Source of the DNA: Streptomyces sp. TG1A-8
Lineage (GTDB): Bacteria > Actinomycetota > Actinomycetes > Streptomycetales > Streptomycetaceae
DNA length: 64,000 bases
Assembly: GCF_030499535.1 (NCBI RefSeq)
Contig: NZ_JASTLB010000001.1
Location: forward strand, 186,001 to 250,000
Direction of reading: 5' to 3'
Shown in pieces: positions 19,008 through 27,948 of the stretch. The notes beneath the pieces were generated by a model that saw only the letters and a program-made list of their open reading frames with translations, searched no databases and had not been told where the DNA came from. Position 1 is the stretch's first letter. The number at the start of each line of letters is the position of its first letter. The position numbers and the translations under genes were made by a program.

Positions 19008-19547
19008 ATGAATGATCTCGGACCCGTTGCGTGGCCGCCTGCACCGATCAAGACCGAGAGGCTCGTGTTGCGTGAGCCCGAAGCCCGGGACCGTGCGGCG
19101 TTCATCGAACTGCACGCCTCGTCGGAGGTGCACACCTACCTCGGCGGCCCCCGCCCGCGTGACGAGCTTGAGCGCGAGATGCCCGAGGTGCCCGGGCGGC
19201 GGCCCGGGAGTTTCGTCGTCGATCTCGACGGGGCGATGATCGGCCAGGTCCTGCTCAGGAGAGCAACGGAGCACCTTTGCCCCGCTGCCCTGGGGAAGGT
19301 GGATCTCGGCTACCTGTTCCTGCCGCGGGCGTGGGGATTCGGGTATGCCGCCGAGGCGTGCGCGGCGGCACTGGACTGGCTCGCCGGCGTCCTTCCGGGT
19401 GAGCCGGTGGTGCTCGCCACCCAGACCGCCAACGTCCGTTCGATGCGCCTCGCGGCAAAGCTGGGGTTCACCGAAGTGGAGCGGTTCCGGGCCTGGGACG
19501 CCGATCAGTGGCTCGGCCTGCGGGCCCCGGTAATGCCGTCCGGTTGA
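19008..19547 (+). CDS. GNAT-family N-acetyltransferase (RimJ/RimL-like)
   Basis: 179 residues from the ATG at 19008; a TTG at 18972 is in frame but sits at the edge of IS3. The N-terminal IKTERLVLREPEARDRAAFIELHAS is the RimJ/RimL-type beginning. The acetyl-CoA region is YLFLPRAWGFGYAAEACAAAL, and ANVRSMRLAAKLGF is the C-terminal signature. Substrate unknown. The native promoter may have been displaced by the IS3 insertion about 45 bp upstream. Confidence 0.85.
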   Translation: MNDLGPVAWPPAPIKTERLVLREPEARDRAAFIELHASSEVHTYLGGPRPRDELEREMPEVPGRRPGSFVVDLDGAMIGQVLLRRATEHLCPAALGKVDLGYLFLPRAWGFGYAAEACAAALDWLAGVLPGEPVVLATQTANVRSMRLAAKLGFTEVERFRAWDADQWLGLRAPVMPSG

Positions 19548-19599
19548 GCCCGGCACCTCGGATCTGTCGACGTGCTGTTGACGGAGCCGGGCGGGGTCG

Positions 19600-20165
19600 C
19601 GGGTGATGCAGGCGTTGGGAGGAGTGGCGCGAAGGCGCGCTGCGCCGCCGGCAGCCTCGGTCTGGAGACGAGTGGCATCTGGACGAGGTCTTCATCAAGA
19701 TCAATGGGGAACAGAAGTACCTGTGGCGGGCCGTCGGCCAGGACGGCAACGTCCTGGACATCCTCGTGCGGAGCCGACGGGACAAGGCCGCGGCCGGGCG
19801 CTTCCTGCGCCGCCTGCTGAAGAAGACCCGTACGGTGCCGCGGGTGATCGTCACCGGCAAGCTCCCCTCCTACGGCGCCGCCCGCCGCGAGGTCATGCCT
19901 TCCGTCGAGCACCGGCAGCCGAAGTACCCCAACAACCGGGCGGAGAACAGCCACCAGCCCACCAGGCAGCGCGAACGCGCGATGAAAGGCTTGCCGCAGC
20001 GTGGACGCGGCCCAGCGGTTCCTGGCCGCGTTCAGCGGCATCCCACCCCACTTCCGTCCCCGCCGCCACCTGATGCCCGCACACGACTACCGCGCCCAGA
20101 TGACCGTCCGCTTCGCCGTCTGGGAACACATCACCGGCGCCGCCGGCCTCGCAGCCACGGCCTGA
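19600..20165 (+). pseudogene. IS6-family transposase remnant
   Basis: Contains EWHLDEVFIKINGEQKYLWR (catalytic Asp region), RRDKAAAGRFLRRLLKKT, VIVTGKLPSYGAARREVMPS and NNRAENSHQPTRQRERAMKG. A frameshift near 19,993 is followed by AAQRFLAAFSGIPPHFRPRR. The N-terminal third is missing. Same family as the relic at 1.6-2.1 kb. Confidence 0.85.
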
Positions 20166-20260
20166 GCACAGTACGAAGCCGGGCTCCACCACGCCACGAC
20201 ACACCGTCAGGCACCTACCTACCCAACAACGTGACAGCACCTTCCCAAGCGTGAGGCGGG

Positions 20261-20276
20261 GCCTGCGGTCGCAGGC
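20261..20276 (-). terminator. Short hairpin downstream of rpsN
   Basis: GCCTGCG / CGCAGGC dyad 15 bp beyond the rpsN stop codon, between rpsN and the IS6 relic. Small but well placed. Confidence 0.45.
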
Positions 20277-20290
20277 GGTTCGGGTGCGGA

Positions 20291-20596
20291 TTACCAACTG
20301 CTCTTGGTCACGCCGGGGAGCTCGCCCGCGTGGGCCATCTCGCGCACGCGGATGCGAGACAGGCCAAAGGCGCGCAGGTGGCCACGGGGGCGCCCGTCCA
20401 CGGCATCGCGGTTGCGCAGGCGGGTGGCGCTGGCGTCGCGGGGCTGCCGGCGCAGTTCCCGCTGGGCGGCGGCGCGTTCCTCGTCCGAGGTTCCGGGGAA
20501 CGAGATGATCGCCTTCAGCGCGGCGCGGCGCGCGGCGTAGCGGGCCACGACAAGGCGCCGCCGTTCGTTCTTCGCGATCTTGCTCTTCTTCGCCAT
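20291..20596 (-). CDS. rpsN: 30S ribosomal protein S14, zinc-independent form
   Basis: 101 residues ([20 protein letters not shown]...[11 protein letters not shown]). It lacks the CxxC-CxxC zinc ribbon of the housekeeping S14, so it is the C-minus paralogue used when zinc is scarce. Its ATG overlaps the rpmB TGA by one base (TGATG), so the pair is translationally coupled. In Streptomyces these paralogues are Zur-repressed, and a Zur-box-like site lies upstream of rpmB. Confidence 0.95.
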   Translation of the reverse strand: MAKKSKIAKNERRRLVVARYAARRAALKAIISFPGTSDEERAAAQRELRRQPRDASATRLRNRDAVDGRPRGHLRAFGLSRIRVREMAHAGELPGVTKSSW

Positions 20597-20832
20597 CAGA
20601 CCTTCTCTCCCCGGGCGCGGATGCGGGCCACGGCGGCCTCGATGCCGATCGTGTCGACGGTCTTGATGCCCTTGGCGGAGAGCGTGAGCCGGACGTGGCG
20701 GCCTTCGCTGGGCAACCAGTAGCGCTTGCGCTGGATGTTCGGGTCGAAGCGGCGCTTGCTGCGCCGGTGCGAGTGGGAGATGTGATGGCCGAAGCCGGGC
20801 TGTCGGCCGGTGAGTTGGCAGTGGGCGGACAT
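20596..20832 (-). CDS. rpmB: 50S ribosomal protein L28, zinc-independent form
   Basis: 78 residues ([21 protein letters not shown]...). It has a single cysteine rather than the paired CxxC motifs, marking the zinc-free paralogue. The start at 20832 was chosen at the conserved MSAHC; the frame is open further upstream without similarity. GAGGAAC lies just upstream as a ribosome-binding site. First gene of the rpmB-rpsN pair, divergent from rpmG. Confidence 0.95.
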   Translation of the reverse strand: MSAHCQLTGRQPGFGHHISHSHRRSKRRFDPNIQRKRYWLPSEGRHVRLTLSAKGIKTVDTIGIEAAVARIRARGEKV

Positions 20833-20879
20833 GGGGTTCCTCCTCTGTTGGCGGCAACAACAGCACACTAGCAAGTTAA

Positions 20880-20894
20880 TGAAAATGAAAACCA
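20880..20894. promoter_or_regulatory. Zur-box-like site between rpmB and rpmG
   Basis: TGAAAATGAAAACCA: the left half matches the Streptomyces Zur-box core TGAAAATGATTTTCA exactly, the right half is degenerate. It lies in the divergent promoter region of the two zinc-independent ribosomal-protein transcripts. Confidence 0.65.
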
Positions 20895-20915
20895 ATCTCC
20901 TGTATGGTGCCGTCC

Positions 20916-21080
20916 ATGGTCCGCACCGAACTCCGCCCGATCATCAAACTGAGGTCCACCGCCGGCACCGGCTACACCTACGTGACCCGCAAGAACCGCC
21001 GTAACAACCCCGACCGGCTGAGGCTGCGCAAGTACGACCCTGTCGCTGGCCGCCACGTCGACTTCCGTGAGGAGCACTGA
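20916..21080 (+). CDS. rpmG: 50S ribosomal protein L33, zinc-independent form
   Basis: 54 residues ([20 protein letters not shown]...). It has no cysteines, so it is the C-minus L33. First gene of a plus-strand run rpmG-rpmE-cobW-rpsR with very short spacers (5 bp to rpmE). Below the size usually predicted but unmistakable. Confidence 0.95.
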   Translation: MVRTELRPIIKLRSTAGTGYTYVTRKNRRNNPDRLRLRKYDPVAGRHVDFREEH

Positions 21081-21085
21081 GAGCC

Positions 21086-21343
21086 GTGAAGCCCGGAATC
21101 CACCCCGCCTACCGCCCGGTCGTCTTCCGTGACCGGGCCGCCGACTTCGCCTTCCTGACCCGGTCGACGGCCACCAACGACAAGACCGTCGAGTGGGAGG
21201 ACGGCAACACCTACCCGGTCATCGACGTCGAGATCTCCTCGGCGAACCACCCCTTCTACACCGGCACCCAGCGGGTCCTGGACACCGCGGGGCGGGTCGA
21301 GCGTTTCGAGCGGCGCTACGGACGCGGAGGGAGCAAGCGGTGA
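21086..21343 (+). CDS. rpmE2: 50S ribosomal protein L31 type B
   Basis: 85 residues starting at GTG 21086 ([16 protein letters not shown]...). It is a type B L31 without the CxxC zinc site; type B proteins replace the zinc form under starvation. The stop TGA overlaps the GTG of the following CobW gene (GTGA), so translation is coupled. Confidence 0.95.
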   Translation: MKPGIHPAYRPVVFRDRAADFAFLTRSTATNDKTVEWEDGNTYPVIDVEISSANHPFYTGTQRVLDTAGRVERFERRYGRGGSKR

Positions 21344-22515
21344 GCGGGGACCAGGCGCGGATGCCGGTCGTGATCGTCGCCGGGTTGCACGTCGATGCCC
21401 GCCGGGCCGCCGTCGAGGAGATCCTGCGCACGGTCCCCGGCTCGGTCGCCCTGCACCACGACCTGACGTCCGCCGTCGACAGCGCGGTGCACCGCACCGT
21501 ACGTGATGCCGGCGGCCTGCTGGGCAGCGGTGACGCACCCCTGGTGAACGACTGTGCGTGCTGCGCGCTGCGCGAGGACCTGGTCCCCGAACTGCTGCGG
21601 CTCGCGCGGGAGGACAGGTACCGGCTTGCCGTCGTGGAACTGTGGGACTCCGTCGAACCCCAGGCCATGGCCGGAGTCATCACCGCCGCAGGCGCACCGC
21701 TCGCGCTGACCGGTGTTGCCACCGTGATCGACCCGGCCCTCGTCCTGCCGTACCTGTCCAACGGCGATGACCTGGCCGACGCCGGCCTCGCCGCCGCCCC
21801 GACCGACCAGCGCACCATCGCCGACACCTTCGCCCGGCAACTGGAGTACCCCACGCTCATCGCCGTCGGTGGGGACGGTTCACACGGGCAGGACGTCGAG
21901 GCCGCGGACGACACCGACCACGCGCTGCTCGCCCAGCTCACACCAGGCGCACGCAAGGTACGCGTGGACAGCGGCGCCCTGGGAGCAGTCCTGCTGGCGG
22001 GCTTCGACGTGGCAGCGGCCGCCGCCCGCGTGCACCCCGCGTGCGCGCTGCTGCCGCAGGAGGCCGACGAGCACGGCGTGAGCACCCTCGTCTGGCGGCG
22101 CGAACGGCCCTTCCACCCGTAGCGCCTCTACGCGGCGCTGGAGGACCTGACCTGCGCCGCCGCCCGCAGCCGTGGGCGGTTCTGGCTGGCGGACCACCCC
22201 GACACACTCCTGTCGTGGGATGCCGCAGGCGGCGCGCTGTGCGTGGAGTCGGCCGGCCCCTGGCTGGCCGCCCTGCCCGACGCCGCCTGGGAGATGGTGC
22301 CTGCCGAACGCCGCATCGCCGCCTCCCTGGACTGGCACCCCGAACACGGCGACCGCTGCCAGCACCTTACCTTCACCTCGCCCGGCCTGGACCGCGACGG
22401 CCTGTCGGCCCTGCTCGACTCGTGCCTGCTCACCGATGACGAGTACGCGGCGGGCAGGGACCGCTGGAAGCAACTTCCGCATGCTTTTGACGACTTGCTC
22501 GACCCCGTGACCTGA
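21340..22515 (+). pseudogene. CobW-like GTPase metallochaperone, nonsense-interrupted
   Basis: An in-frame TAG at 22120-22122 (after RRERPFHP) divides an otherwise continuous 391-codon CobW gene. The part before the stop holds the N-terminal domain with the metal-binding CxCC motif (NDCACCALREDL) and a divergent P-loop. The part after holds the CobW_C domain (RLYAALEDLTCAAARSRGRFW...CLLTDDEYAAGRDRWKQLPHAF). Related proteins expect Glu at this position (GAG to TAG is one change). COG0523 chaperones in Zur regulons are thought to pass zinc to key enzymes. The truncated product of 260 residues could retain partial function; I score it a pseudogene. Confidence 0.8.
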
Positions 22516-22535
22516 AAGAGAGGAACGATCTCACC

Positions 22536-22778
22536 ATGCCCCGACCCACAAGCACCCGGCGGCAGACCGGCAAGCGTCAGCGCACGAACCCGCTGGACGC
22601 CGCCGGCATCACCTACATCGACTACAAGGACACCGATCTGCTGCGGAAGTTCATCTCCGACCGCGGAAAGATCCGCAGCCGCCGAGTGACCCACGTGACG
22701 CGTCAGCAGCAGCGGCAGATAGCGCGGGCCATCAAGAACGCACGCGAGATGGCGCTCCTGCCCTACAGCTCCCGATAG
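22536..22778 (+). CDS. rpsR: 30S ribosomal protein S18, zinc-independent form
   Basis: 80 residues ([60 protein letters not shown]). It lacks the cysteines of zinc-type S18. AGAGAGGAACG precedes the ATG. Last gene of the plus-strand zinc-sparing run, followed by a strong hairpin. Confidence 0.95.
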   Translation: MPRPTSTRRQTGKRQRTNPLDAAGITYIDYKDTDLLRKFISDRGKIRSRRVTHVTRQQQRQIARAIKNAREMALLPYSSR

Positions 22779-22791
22779 CCGAGACGACTGA

Positions 22792-22831
22792 GGAGCCGTA
22801 CGGATGGAGTCACCGCTCCTCGTACGGCTCC
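22792..22831 (+). terminator. Terminator after rpsR
   Basis: 11-bp perfect inverted repeat GGAGCCGTACG / CGTACGGCTCC with an 18-nt loop, 14 bp after the rpsR stop. Confidence 0.8.
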
Positions 22832-22895
22832 GGAACAGTGTCCGTGCCGGGCCGGGCGGCGCCGTGGCCGCGTTCGCCGCCCGGCCGGGGGTCTT

Positions 22896-23160
22896 CAGAC
22901 GCCCGCCACGAGTTCGGGGTGCTCGTGCTCGCAGGTGTCCTCGATGCCATAGGTGTTCCAGGCAGGGAACGGGTCGGTGGGCGGCAGGCTCTCGCCGTCG
23001 GTCACAAGGCAGTCGGTCAGTGTCGCGTGCAGTGCGTCCGCACGCAGGTGCGTGCCGATGGAGATGAGAACGCCTCGGCCACGCGCTCGACGACCTGCGC
23101 ACCGCCGTGGCCGCCGTCGAGGGCGACCGGACGTGCGCCGACGCCGACGACAAGGGGTGC
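22896..23160 (-). pseudogene. CobW-like C-terminal fragment fused behind zur
   Basis: A minus-strand frame reads GVLISIGTHLRADALHATL, DCLVTDGESLPPTDPFPAW and ends NTYGIEDTCEHEHPELVAGV, the C-terminal pattern of CobW/COG0523 proteins. It has no start and no N-terminal domain, and continues, after a one-base shift, from the odd C-terminal extension of the Zur-like frame. A deletion that fused zur to a former downstream cobW is the simplest explanation. Confidence 0.6.
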
Positions 23161-23493
23161 GCCTGAGTCGACGGGCCGGCTCAGGCCGCATTGGGTGCAG
23201 AGGAGGTGGTGGCGGTGTTCGGGTCCCGGGCGGTAGCGGAAGAGGCGTTCACCACTGGTGTCGCGCACCATGTCGGCCCGGCCGACGCCGGCCAGGCCGG
23301 CCAGCGTGCGGTAGACCGTGGACAGGCCGACCGGTGAGCCGGCGGCGGCGAGCTGGTTGTGGAGGGCCTGGGCGCCGACGAAGCCGTCGGCCCGGATGAG
23401 CGCCTCGGCCACGATGGTGCGTTGCCGGGTGAGGCGGCCGATCAGCGTGATGTCGTGCGACGGGGTGGGGGTGCACTGGCGGTCGGGTGCCAT
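23017..23493 (-). CDS. zur: Zur-like Fur-family regulator with aberrant C-terminus
   Basis: 158 residues. The N-terminal winged helix is normal (TRQRTIVAEALIRADGFVGAQ, VGLSTVYRTLAGLA), followed by EHRHHLLCTQCGLSRPVDS, which supplies part of the sensing and structural zinc sites. After residue about 103 the sequence leaves the family: the usual C-terminal HTVEL and CxxC segment is replaced by glycine-rich residues and a tail ending CVRTHCTRH. Zur represses zinc uptake genes when zinc is bound. Loss of the second structural CxxC would be expected to cripple it. Last gene of the znu operon, starting 13 bp after the second permease. Confidence 0.75.
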   Translation of the reverse strand: MAPDRQCTPTPSHDITLIGRLTRQRTIVAEALIRADGFVGAQALHNQLAAAGSPVGLSTVYRTLAGLAGVGRADMVRDTSGERLFRYRPGPEHRHHLLCTQCGLSRPVDSGAPLVVGVGARPVALDGGHGGAQVVERVAEAFSSPSARTCVRTHCTRH

Positions 23494-23506
23494 CGGGTGC
23501 CTTCGC

Positions 23507-24376
23507 TCATGTGCCGGTGAGGACGGCGGTTCGCGTGCGGGGACCGGGGGCGGGTCGTCGTATCAGGAAGGTGGCGGCGTATACGGCCGTGGCGGCGGCC
23601 ATGATGGCGAAGCTCGGCGGCATCTTCGGCACCGCGTACGAGGCGAGCAACCCCGCCCACATCTCCAGCACCGCCAGGCCGGCCGAAAGGGCGAGCGCAC
23701 GGTAGGGGCGGTCGGTGAGCCGGATCGCGGCGCCGGCGGGGGCTGCGAGCAGGCCGAGCAGGAGCAGGGAGCCGACCGCCTGGGTGGCCTCGGCGGCGCT
23801 GATCCCGGCCAGGGCTAGGAAGCCGTAGCCGAGCAGCCGGACCGGTACCCCACGGGCGGCGGCCACGGCCTCGTCGAGCGTGGCGAACAGCAGTGGGCGG
23901 GCGATGAGGACCACCAGCAGGCCGACCCCGGCGGCCACCAGGGCGGTGACGGCCGCGCTGCTGGAGGAGATGCCGAAGATGGAGCCGAACAGCACACTCA
24001 CCCCGGCGGTGCCGTTCGTGGTGCTGCGCGAGGTCGTGTAAAGGGTGATGAAGAAGGCGCCCAGGCCCAGGATCCAGGAGAAGACGCTTCCGATGACCAC
24101 GTCGTCGGGCCGCGCTTTGCGGCCGAGGGTGCCGAAGAGCACCGCCACGGCGATGGTGGCGGCGAACAGCCCGAGGCGAAGGTCGGCGCCGAAGGCGAGG
24201 GCGGCCATCGCGCCGGTGAAGGCGACATGGCTGAGCGCGTCGCCGGTGAAGACCTGGGCCCGCAGGACCAGGAAGTAACCGACCGGTCCGCAGGCCGCGG
24301 CGATGGCGGTCCCGGTGAGAAAGGCGTGCAGGAAGAACGGGTGGGACAACGGGGAGGCGGCGAGCAGGACGGTCAT
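23507..24376 (-). CDS. Zinc/manganese ABC transporter permease (ZnuB-type) 2
   Basis: 289 residues, hydrophobic throughout with about 8 helices; ABC-3 family (PF00950-like). Signatures: VLRAQVFTGDALSHVAFTGAM, FGSIFGISSSS, LLGLLAAPAGAAIRL. It overlaps the upstream permease by 4 bp. Having two ABC-3 permeases suggests a heterodimeric channel, as in TroCD/MtsC-like systems, rather than the single ZnuB homodimer. Confidence 0.9.
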   Translation of the reverse strand: MTVLLAASPLSHPFFLHAFLTGTAIAAACGPVGYFLVLRAQVFTGDALSHVAFTGAMAALAFGADLRLGLFAATIAVAVLFGTLGRKARPDDVVIGSVFSWILGLGAFFITLYTTSRSTTNGTAGVSVLFGSIFGISSSSAAVTALVAAGVGLLVVLIARPLLFATLDEAVAAARGVPVRLLGYGFLALAGISAAEATQAVGSLLLLGLLAAPAGAAIRLTDRPYRALALSAGLAVLEMWAGLLASYAVPKMPPSFAIMAAATAVYAATFLIRRPAPGPRTRTAVLTGT

Positions 24377-25284
24377 GCGACCACCTCCCCGGCAGTGGGC
24401 GCGGCGCCGGCCCGGGTGCGACTGAGTACCTCGCGCAGGGAGCGCTGGCCCAGCGCGAGCAGGTATCCGGCGAAGGCGATGGTCGTCACGAAGAAACCCA
24501 AGGGGTAGGGCGAGTAGTAGGCGGCGGTCAGCCCCAGCCAGGTCGCGGCGAAGGCCAACAGGACGGCCAAGGCCAGACTCAACGCCGGGCGGACGGTCAG
24601 GACTTGCGCGGTGGCGGCCGGGATCACCATGAGGGCGAAAACCAGGAGGGTCCCGGTGATCTGGCTCGCCTCGGCGGTGGCCGCACCGAGCAGGACGAGG
24701 AAGACCACCGACAGGGTGCGGACCGGCACCCCGCGCCCCTCGGCGACCTGTGGGTCGACGGACGCGAACAGCAGCGGCCGTCCGATCAGCACCAGCACTG
24801 CGAGCACCGCCGCGCCGACCCCCGTCACCACGCTCACCTGGGCGGAGGTGATGCCCAGGAAGGTGCCGAAGAGGATGGTCTGCGGTCCCTCCAGCAGCCC
24901 CCGGTACAGGGCGGTGAACAGGAACCCGGACGCGAGCAGGAACGCCTGCACGGTCCCGGTCAGTGCGGAGTCCTCGTGGTCACCGCGGCCACGGAGGGCC
25001 GCGATGACCAGGGCGGCGGCCACGCACAGCGTGAAGTAGCCGTAGACCGCGCTGAACCCGAGCAGGAGCGCCCCGGCGGCGCCGGGGAAGGCGACCACGG
25101 AGACGGTGTGCGCGGCGAACGTCTGCCGCCGCAGCACCACGAACCACCCCACCATCGCGCAGACCACGGCCACGACCGCGCCCGCGCGGAACGCGTTGAC
25201 CATGAAGGGGTAGGACCATATGTCCTGGAAGTCGGTCAGGAGGTTCCACGACCAGGTTGGTGCCCCTGCCTCAGCTAGCCACAT
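24373..25284 (-). CDS. Zinc/manganese ABC transporter permease (ZnuB-type) 1
   Basis: 303 residues, ABC-3 family integral membrane protein (FMVNAFRAGAVVAVVCAMVGWFVVLRRQTFAAHTVSVVAFPGA, FGTFLGITSAQ, GTLLVFALMVIPAATAQ). It overlaps the ATPase gene by 14 bp and the second permease by 4 bp, so all are in one operon. Works with the binding protein at 26,222 and the ATPase. Confidence 0.9.
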   Translation of the reverse strand: MWLAEAGAPTWSWNLLTDFQDIWSYPFMVNAFRAGAVVAVVCAMVGWFVVLRRQTFAAHTVSVVAFPGAAGALLLGFSAVYGYFTLCVAAALVIAALRGRGDHEDSALTGTVQAFLLASGFLFTALYRGLLEGPQTILFGTFLGITSAQVSVVTGVGAAVLAVLVLIGRPLLFASVDPQVAEGRGVPVRTLSVVFLVLLGAATAEASQITGTLLVFALMVIPAATAQVLTVRPALSLALAVLLAFAATWLGLTAAYYSPYPLGFFVTTIAFAGYLLALGQRSLREVLSRTRAGAAPTAGEVVA

Positions 25285-26212
25285 GACCGCTCCCCGGGGT
25301 GGCGTGCCGGTCGGTGTGCACGGCCGGTGCCTCCGGCTGGCCCACCACGACCAGCCGCCCGTCCGAGGTCTGCAGCACCTCGACCGGAGTGCCGTACAGC
25401 CGGGTCAGCGTCTCGGAGGTGACGACCTCGGTCGGTGTGCCGGTGGCGGCGCCGCCTTCGGCCAGGTACACCACCCGGTCCAGGTGGTGGAGGATCGGGT
25501 TCACGTCATGGGCGACCATGACCACCGACACGCCATCCTGGTGGCAGATGCGCCCGATCAGCGCGGCGACGGCGCTCTGGTTGGGCAGGTCGAGGCTGTC
25601 CAACGGCTCGTCGAGCAGGAGCAGTTCGGGCCGTCGGACCAGTGCCTGGGCGATCAGCAGGCGCTGCTGCTCGCCGCCGGAACACTGCCCGATGGGCCGG
25701 TGTGCGTAGGCCGACGCCCCGACCAGCTCGATCACCTCGTCCACCCGCGCGCGGGCGGCCCGCCGACGCTCGCTGGGGAACGGCAGCGGTACTCCCCAGC
25801 GGTCGCCGTCCAGGCCCATGCGCACCACGTCGACACCGCGGATGCGCAGGTTGGCGTCGAAGCTGCGGCGCTGCGGCAGGTAGCCGATACGTTCGTTGGC
25901 CTGCCCGGGCCGGGCGCCGAGCACCCGAACCTCGCCGGCCGCCGCGGGCAGGGCGCCGAGCAGGACCTTGATCATGGTGGACTTGCCGACGCCGTTGGGA
26001 CCGAGCACGGCGGTGAACTCACCGGCCCCGATGCGAAGGTCCACACCCGACCACAACGTGCGGCCGCCGACCCGCACGGCGGCGCCGCGCAGGGCGACCA
26101 CCGGGTCGCTTCCTGTTCCTGTGGCCGTGTCGTGGCCGCCGCTTCGGCGGCCGGGGACGGTGTGGCCGCTGGTGTGGGTGACGGCTTCGCGGGCCTTCGC
26201 TGTCGCGTTCAT
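25271..26212 (-). CDS. znuC: Zinc ABC transporter ATP-binding protein
   Basis: 313 residues. Walker A GPNGVGKST near residue 73, Q-loop YLPQRRSFD, signature CSGGEQQR, Walker B ELLLLDEP and the switch His in MVAHDVN. About 35 extra residues precede the first strand and about 25 follow the last, including AVHTDRHATPGSGHVAS. Starts 10 bp after the binding-protein stop. Energises the permease pair. Confidence 0.92.
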   Translation of the reverse strand: MNATAKAREAVTHTSGHTVPGRRSGGHDTATGTGSDPVVALRGAAVRVGGRTLWSGVDLRIGAGEFTAVLGPNGVGKSTMIKVLLGALPAAAGEVRVLGARPGQANERIGYLPQRRSFDANLRIRGVDVVRMGLDGDRWGVPLPFPSERRRAARARVDEVIELVGASAYAHRPIGQCSGGEQQRLLIAQALVRRPELLLLDEPLDSLDLPNQSAVAALIGRICHQDGVSVVMVAHDVNPILHHLDRVVYLAEGGAATGTPTEVVTSETLTRLYGTPVEVLQTSDGRLVVVGQPEAPAVHTDRHATPGSGHVAS

Positions 26213-26221
26213 GGCTTCAGT

Positions 26222-27199
26222 TCACTTCCCGGTGGCCTTGGCCAGGGCCTGCTCGATGCCCTGCAGCTGGGTGGTCTGCCACTGTTGGAAGGTGGCCCCG
26301 GAGGGGGTGAGGGTCTCGGTGACGGTGGCGACCGGGATGCCCTGCGCCTTGGCCTCCTTGACCTGCGCCTGCACGTCCGGCGTGGAGTTCTGGGAGTTGT
26401 AGACGTAGATCTTGATCTGTTTGTTCTTGATCTGCTGGTCGATGGTGGCCTTGTCCTTGGCCGTAGGGTCGGAGCCCTCGCTCATCGCGTCCAGGAACGT
26501 CTCCGGGGTGAGCGTCTTCAGCCCCAGGCCCTTGGCGAGCGGCGTGACGATGGACTCCGAGGCACCGATCGGGGTACCCGCGTACTTCGCCCTGATGTCG
26601 GTGATGAGCTTGTTGTAACCGGCGAGCGTCTTCGTCTCGAAGGCCGTCTTCTGCTGGTCGAAGTAGGCCGCGTCGGCCGGGTCGATCTTCTTGTAGTCGG
26701 CGGTGATCTTCTCGATGACCTGATGGACGTTGTCCGGGGAGTACCAACGGTGCGGGTTGCCGCCCGGCTTGATGCCGACCAGGTCACCGACCTTGAGCTG
26801 AGTACGTCCGCTGCCGGGGTTGGCGGCCAGCAGCTTGTCGGCCCAGGCGTCGTAGCCGATGCCGTTGACGATCGTGTACTGGGCGCCGGCCACGGTGCGG
26901 GCGTCGGCGGCGGTCGGCTCGTAGTCGTGCGGGTCGGCGTCCGGGTTGTTGATGACGCTGGATACCTTCACGTGGCTGCCGCCGAGCTGGGAGGCGATGC
27001 TGCCCCAGAAGTTCTCCGCCGCCACCACCCGGATCGTCTTGCCCGAGCCGCTGCCGCCCCCGGTCGCGGCGGTGTCGGTGGTGTGCGAGGAGGAGGTCGA
27101 GCAGGCGGTCGCCGTCACGGCCGTCAGAGCGGCCGTCGCGGTGACCAGTGCGATCCTCGCGGTCGGCCAGGCGGAACGGGAGGCGGGGGCGGTGGACAT
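26222..27199 (-). CDS. znuA: Zinc ABC transporter substrate-binding lipoprotein
   Basis: 325 residues from the ATG at 27199, which has GAAGGAGC at the right distance; an upstream frame extension is not supported. Lipoprotein signal ending ALTAVTATACS. Cluster A-I binding protein of the TroA/ZnuA type with metal-ligand positions in DADPHDYEP, GNPHRWYSP and the later acidic region. It lacks the His-rich loop of enterobacterial ZnuA. First gene of the operon; a good Zur box lies 76 bp upstream. Confidence 0.92.
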   Translation of the reverse strand: MSTAPASRSAWPTARIALVTATAALTAVTATACSTSSSHTTDTAATGGGSGSGKTIRVVAAENFWGSIASQLGGSHVKVSSVINNPDADPHDYEPTAADARTVAGAQYTIVNGIGYDAWADKLLAANPGSGRTQLKVGDLVGIKPGGNPHRWYSPDNVHQVIEKITADYKKIDPADAAYFDQQKTAFETKTLAGYNKLITDIRAKYAGTPIGASESIVTPLAKGLGLKTLTPETFLDAMSEGSDPTAKDKATIDQQIKNKQIKIYVYNSQNSTPDVQAQVKEAKAQGIPVATVTETLTPSGATFQQWQTTQLQGIEQALAKATGK

Positions 27200-27274
27200 G
27201 CGGCAAGCTCCTTCGGGCGGTACCGGACGCGCGGCGCACACGCGCCGGCCGTGTAGCGACACTCCGACGTTAGA

Positions 27275-27289
27275 TGGAAATGATTTTCA
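27275..27289. promoter_or_regulatory. Zur box upstream of znuA
   Basis: TGGAAATGATTTTCA differs from the Streptomyces Zur core TGAAAATGATTTTCA at one position. It sits upstream of znuA in a short A+T-rich patch. A second, weaker GAAAAC...GTTGCC-like element follows at about 27,303-27,317. Confidence 0.85.
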
Positions 27290-27511
27290 GACCAATGGCA
27301 GATGAAAACCGTTGCCATCTTTTGACCGGGCGTACGACTCCTCCGGGCTGCGCGGGTAGGGGGTGCGGCGGATGCCTCCGGGACAAGCGTTGGCGGCCGT
27401 CGCTCGCAAGGACCGGGTGTCCTTGCGGGCTACGGCCGCCAAGGGGGCGAAGCGGTCGGCCTGATTGCCGAACGCCGGTTCCGGCGGTCGGCGGTCGCGA
27501 CCGGCAGTGGT

Positions 27512-27904
27512 TCAGCAGTCGCGGAACTCCGGTGACTGGTTGAGGATCTGCGCGCGCAGGGAGGTGAAGCGGGTGTGGGTGGCGCCGCCGCGCGCCTCGG
27601 GGTGGAAAGCGGCGACGCGGTGGCAGTTCTGGAAGGCGAGGGCGATGCCGAAGTGTCGTTCCAGGCTGCCCCGGATGGCGTCGCTGGACAGGGCGCGCAG
27701 CAGCTGGCCGCGCTCCGTCTCGGAAGGCGGCGGGGTCTGGTTGTCGGCGAACTCCGCAGTACCGGAACGCAGTTCTTCTGCCAGGCGGGCGATGAGGTCG
27801 TAGGCGTACGGCAGGGAGGTGCGCACCGTTCCCACGAAGTCCTGCTCTCGCACATCGCCGTTCTCGGCTTCGGCGAGCAGCTGCGGGGAGACGTCGAGTG
27901 ACAT
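27512..27904 (-). CDS. SCO5389-family protein
   Basis: 130 residues. MSLDVSPQLLAEAENGDV, FVGTVRTSLPYAYDLIARL, EFADNQTPPPSETERGQLLRAL and the C-terminal ILNQSPEFRDC are the hallmarks of the actinobacterial SCO5389 family, whose function is unknown to me. The conserved Cys pair (FQNCHRV, FRDC) could bind metal. Follows the CooC-like ATPase gene with a 44-bp gap, so it is probably co-transcribed and thus under the same Zur-like box. Confidence 0.85.
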   Translation of the reverse strand: MSLDVSPQLLAEAENGDVREQDFVGTVRTSLPYAYDLIARLAEELRSGTAEFADNQTPPPSETERGQLLRALSSDAIRGSLERHFGIALAFQNCHRVAAFHPEARGGATHTRFTSLRAQILNQSPEFRDC

Positions 27905-27948
27905 GACGGACTGTCCTGTTCTGTGGTTCTGGTCTTGATGGAGTGGGG

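Noticed and set aside
25220..27256. Plus-strand open frame of 678 codons opposite the znu operon
   Set aside because: Antisense to four overlapping, clearly recognisable ABC transporter genes; the long frame is a by-product of high GC codon bias.
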